Assembly: GCA_041639705.1 (NCBI GenBank)
Contig: JBEQBT010000194.1
Location: 1 to 6,605 of the forward strand
Origin: JARDZI01 sp041639705
GTDB lineage: Bacteria > Bacillota > Clostridia > Clostridiales > Caloramatoraceae
Direction of reading: 5' to 3'
DNA: 6,605 nt
Part shown: positions 6,070 to 6,605 of the stretch, one piece after another
Layout of the letters: each line of letters begins with the position of its first letter
How positions within the stretch are numbered: the first letter of the stretch is position 1
The notes under the pieces: model-generated
Database searches by the model: none
What the model was told of the DNA's origin: nothing
The model's input: only the letters and a program-made list of their open reading frames with translations
Program-made: the position numbers and the translations under genes

Positions 6070-6605
6070 TGTATTTCTAATTGTCCCTTCCCTATTAATC
6101 TGCTGCTTATCATAAATGCAATGCTTCCTAAAAATCTTAAAAAGCTTACTATAATTAATGCAATAAATATATTTGATTTATCCTTTATGGCAACCCCAAT
6201 TAATGGGGAAATCGCTGCTGATAAATTCATTAGGGTATTATAAATAGCTATATAAACTGTTCTATTCTTATTTGGGGTAACCTCTAAAAGTAGATTAAAA
6301 AGTATTTGTACAGTCCCTGCTGTAGAAATCCCAATTATTATATTAAATAACACCAATATAATTAAATTTCTTGAAACAGCATACATTAATGGAGTTAATG
6401 ACATACCTATTGTTGCAATAAATAATGCATAGGCGTTTCCCTTTTTTTTCGCAAATTTAGCCCAAGGTTTATATGCAGCTATGGAGGCTATACTGCTTGA
6501 AACTGCTATAATACTAAGCCAAAACTCATCTGCCTTTAAATTGCTTATTGTATAAATATTAAAAAGAGGCCATCCCATTTGCCAGCCAAAATAAAACACA
6601 AGTGA
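6066..6605 (-). CDS. major facilitator superfamily transporter, C-terminal half (partial)
   Basis: The frame stays open to the window edge (6605 is the first base of a codon), so this is the last 179 residues of a longer gene; MFS proteins of this type are usually about 400 residues. The part seen holds helices 7-12: FYFGWQMGWPLFNIY, FWLSIIAVSSSIASIAAY, YALFIATIGMSLTPLMY, LIILVLFNIIIGISTAG, a helix around YNTLMNLSAAISPLIG, and IFIALIIVSFLRFLGSIAF. A short basic cytoplasmic loop AKFAKKKGN joins helices 8 and 9, and NRTVYIAIYNTLMN is a common MFS pattern before helix 11. The substrate cannot be told from this half. A GTG at 6599 could be taken for a start, but it lies inside the helix 7 coding region and has no ribosome binding site evident. 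No terminator follows the stop. Confidence 0.9.
   Translation of the reverse strand, partial: SLVFYFGWQMGWPLFNIYTISNLKADEFWLSIIAVSSSIASIAAYKPWAKFAKKKGNAYALFIATIGMSLTPLMYAVSRNLIILVLFNIIIGISTAGTVQILFNLLLEVTPNKNRTVYIAIYNTLMNLSAAISPLIGVAIKDKSNIFIALIIVSFLRFLGSIAFMISSRLIGKGQLEIQ

Noticed and set aside
1..6605. CRISPR array or toxin-antitoxin pair
   Set aside because: No regularly spaced direct repeats exist, and the only small gene (3453-3788) stands alone without a partner frame.

Overview
The window comes from an AT-rich, low-GC Gram-positive genome, most likely a member of the Clostridia. Three things support this: strong AGGAGG-type ribosome binding sites, AT-heavy coding sequence with intact ATG starts, and a lone ptsI gene without ptsH beside it. 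The genus cannot be fixed from the sequence alone.

Layout from left to right. Positions 1-335 hold no gene but a cluster of palindromes: a terminator-like stem-loop at 1-62, a compact GC-rich hairpin at 90-110, a long imperfect inverted repeat at 123-205, and short inverted ends at 235-329 that look like transposon termini. Positions 336-563 (minus) are the decayed 3' end of a branched-chain amino acid ABC transporter ATPase (livF). Positions 597-3253 (minus) are a compact three-gene export operon transcribed in the order membrane-fusion lipoprotein, ATPase, ABC-2 permease. It resembles the YhiI/RbbA/YhhJ and YbhGFSR group of efflux systems. Positions 3254-3452 are a divergent promoter region with back-to-back -35 boxes and a dyad inside one promoter. 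Positions 3453-3788 (plus) encode a small protein of unknown function, followed by a very strong hairpin terminator at 3807-3856. Positions 3902-4017 hold further palindromic repeat DNA. Positions 4026-5732 (minus) are a complete ptsI (phosphotransferase system Enzyme I) with its own likely promoter. Positions 5930-6069 carry a small palindromic element flanked by a 9-bp direct repeat. Positions 6066-6605 (minus) are the C-terminal half of a major facilitator superfamily transporter that runs off the window edge.

The coding content is ordinary: export of an unknown, probably amphipathic compound, central sugar phosphotransfer, and an MFS permease. The genes do not form one pathway. The unusual part is the intergenic DNA. 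Nearly every gap longer than about 150 bp contains a different palindromic repeat, two of which share an end sequence, and one repeat cluster lies next to a truncated gene. I see no convincing new multi-gene system here. The best leads are the repeat elements, the livF deletion scar, and the small unknown gene that shares a promoter region with the exporter.
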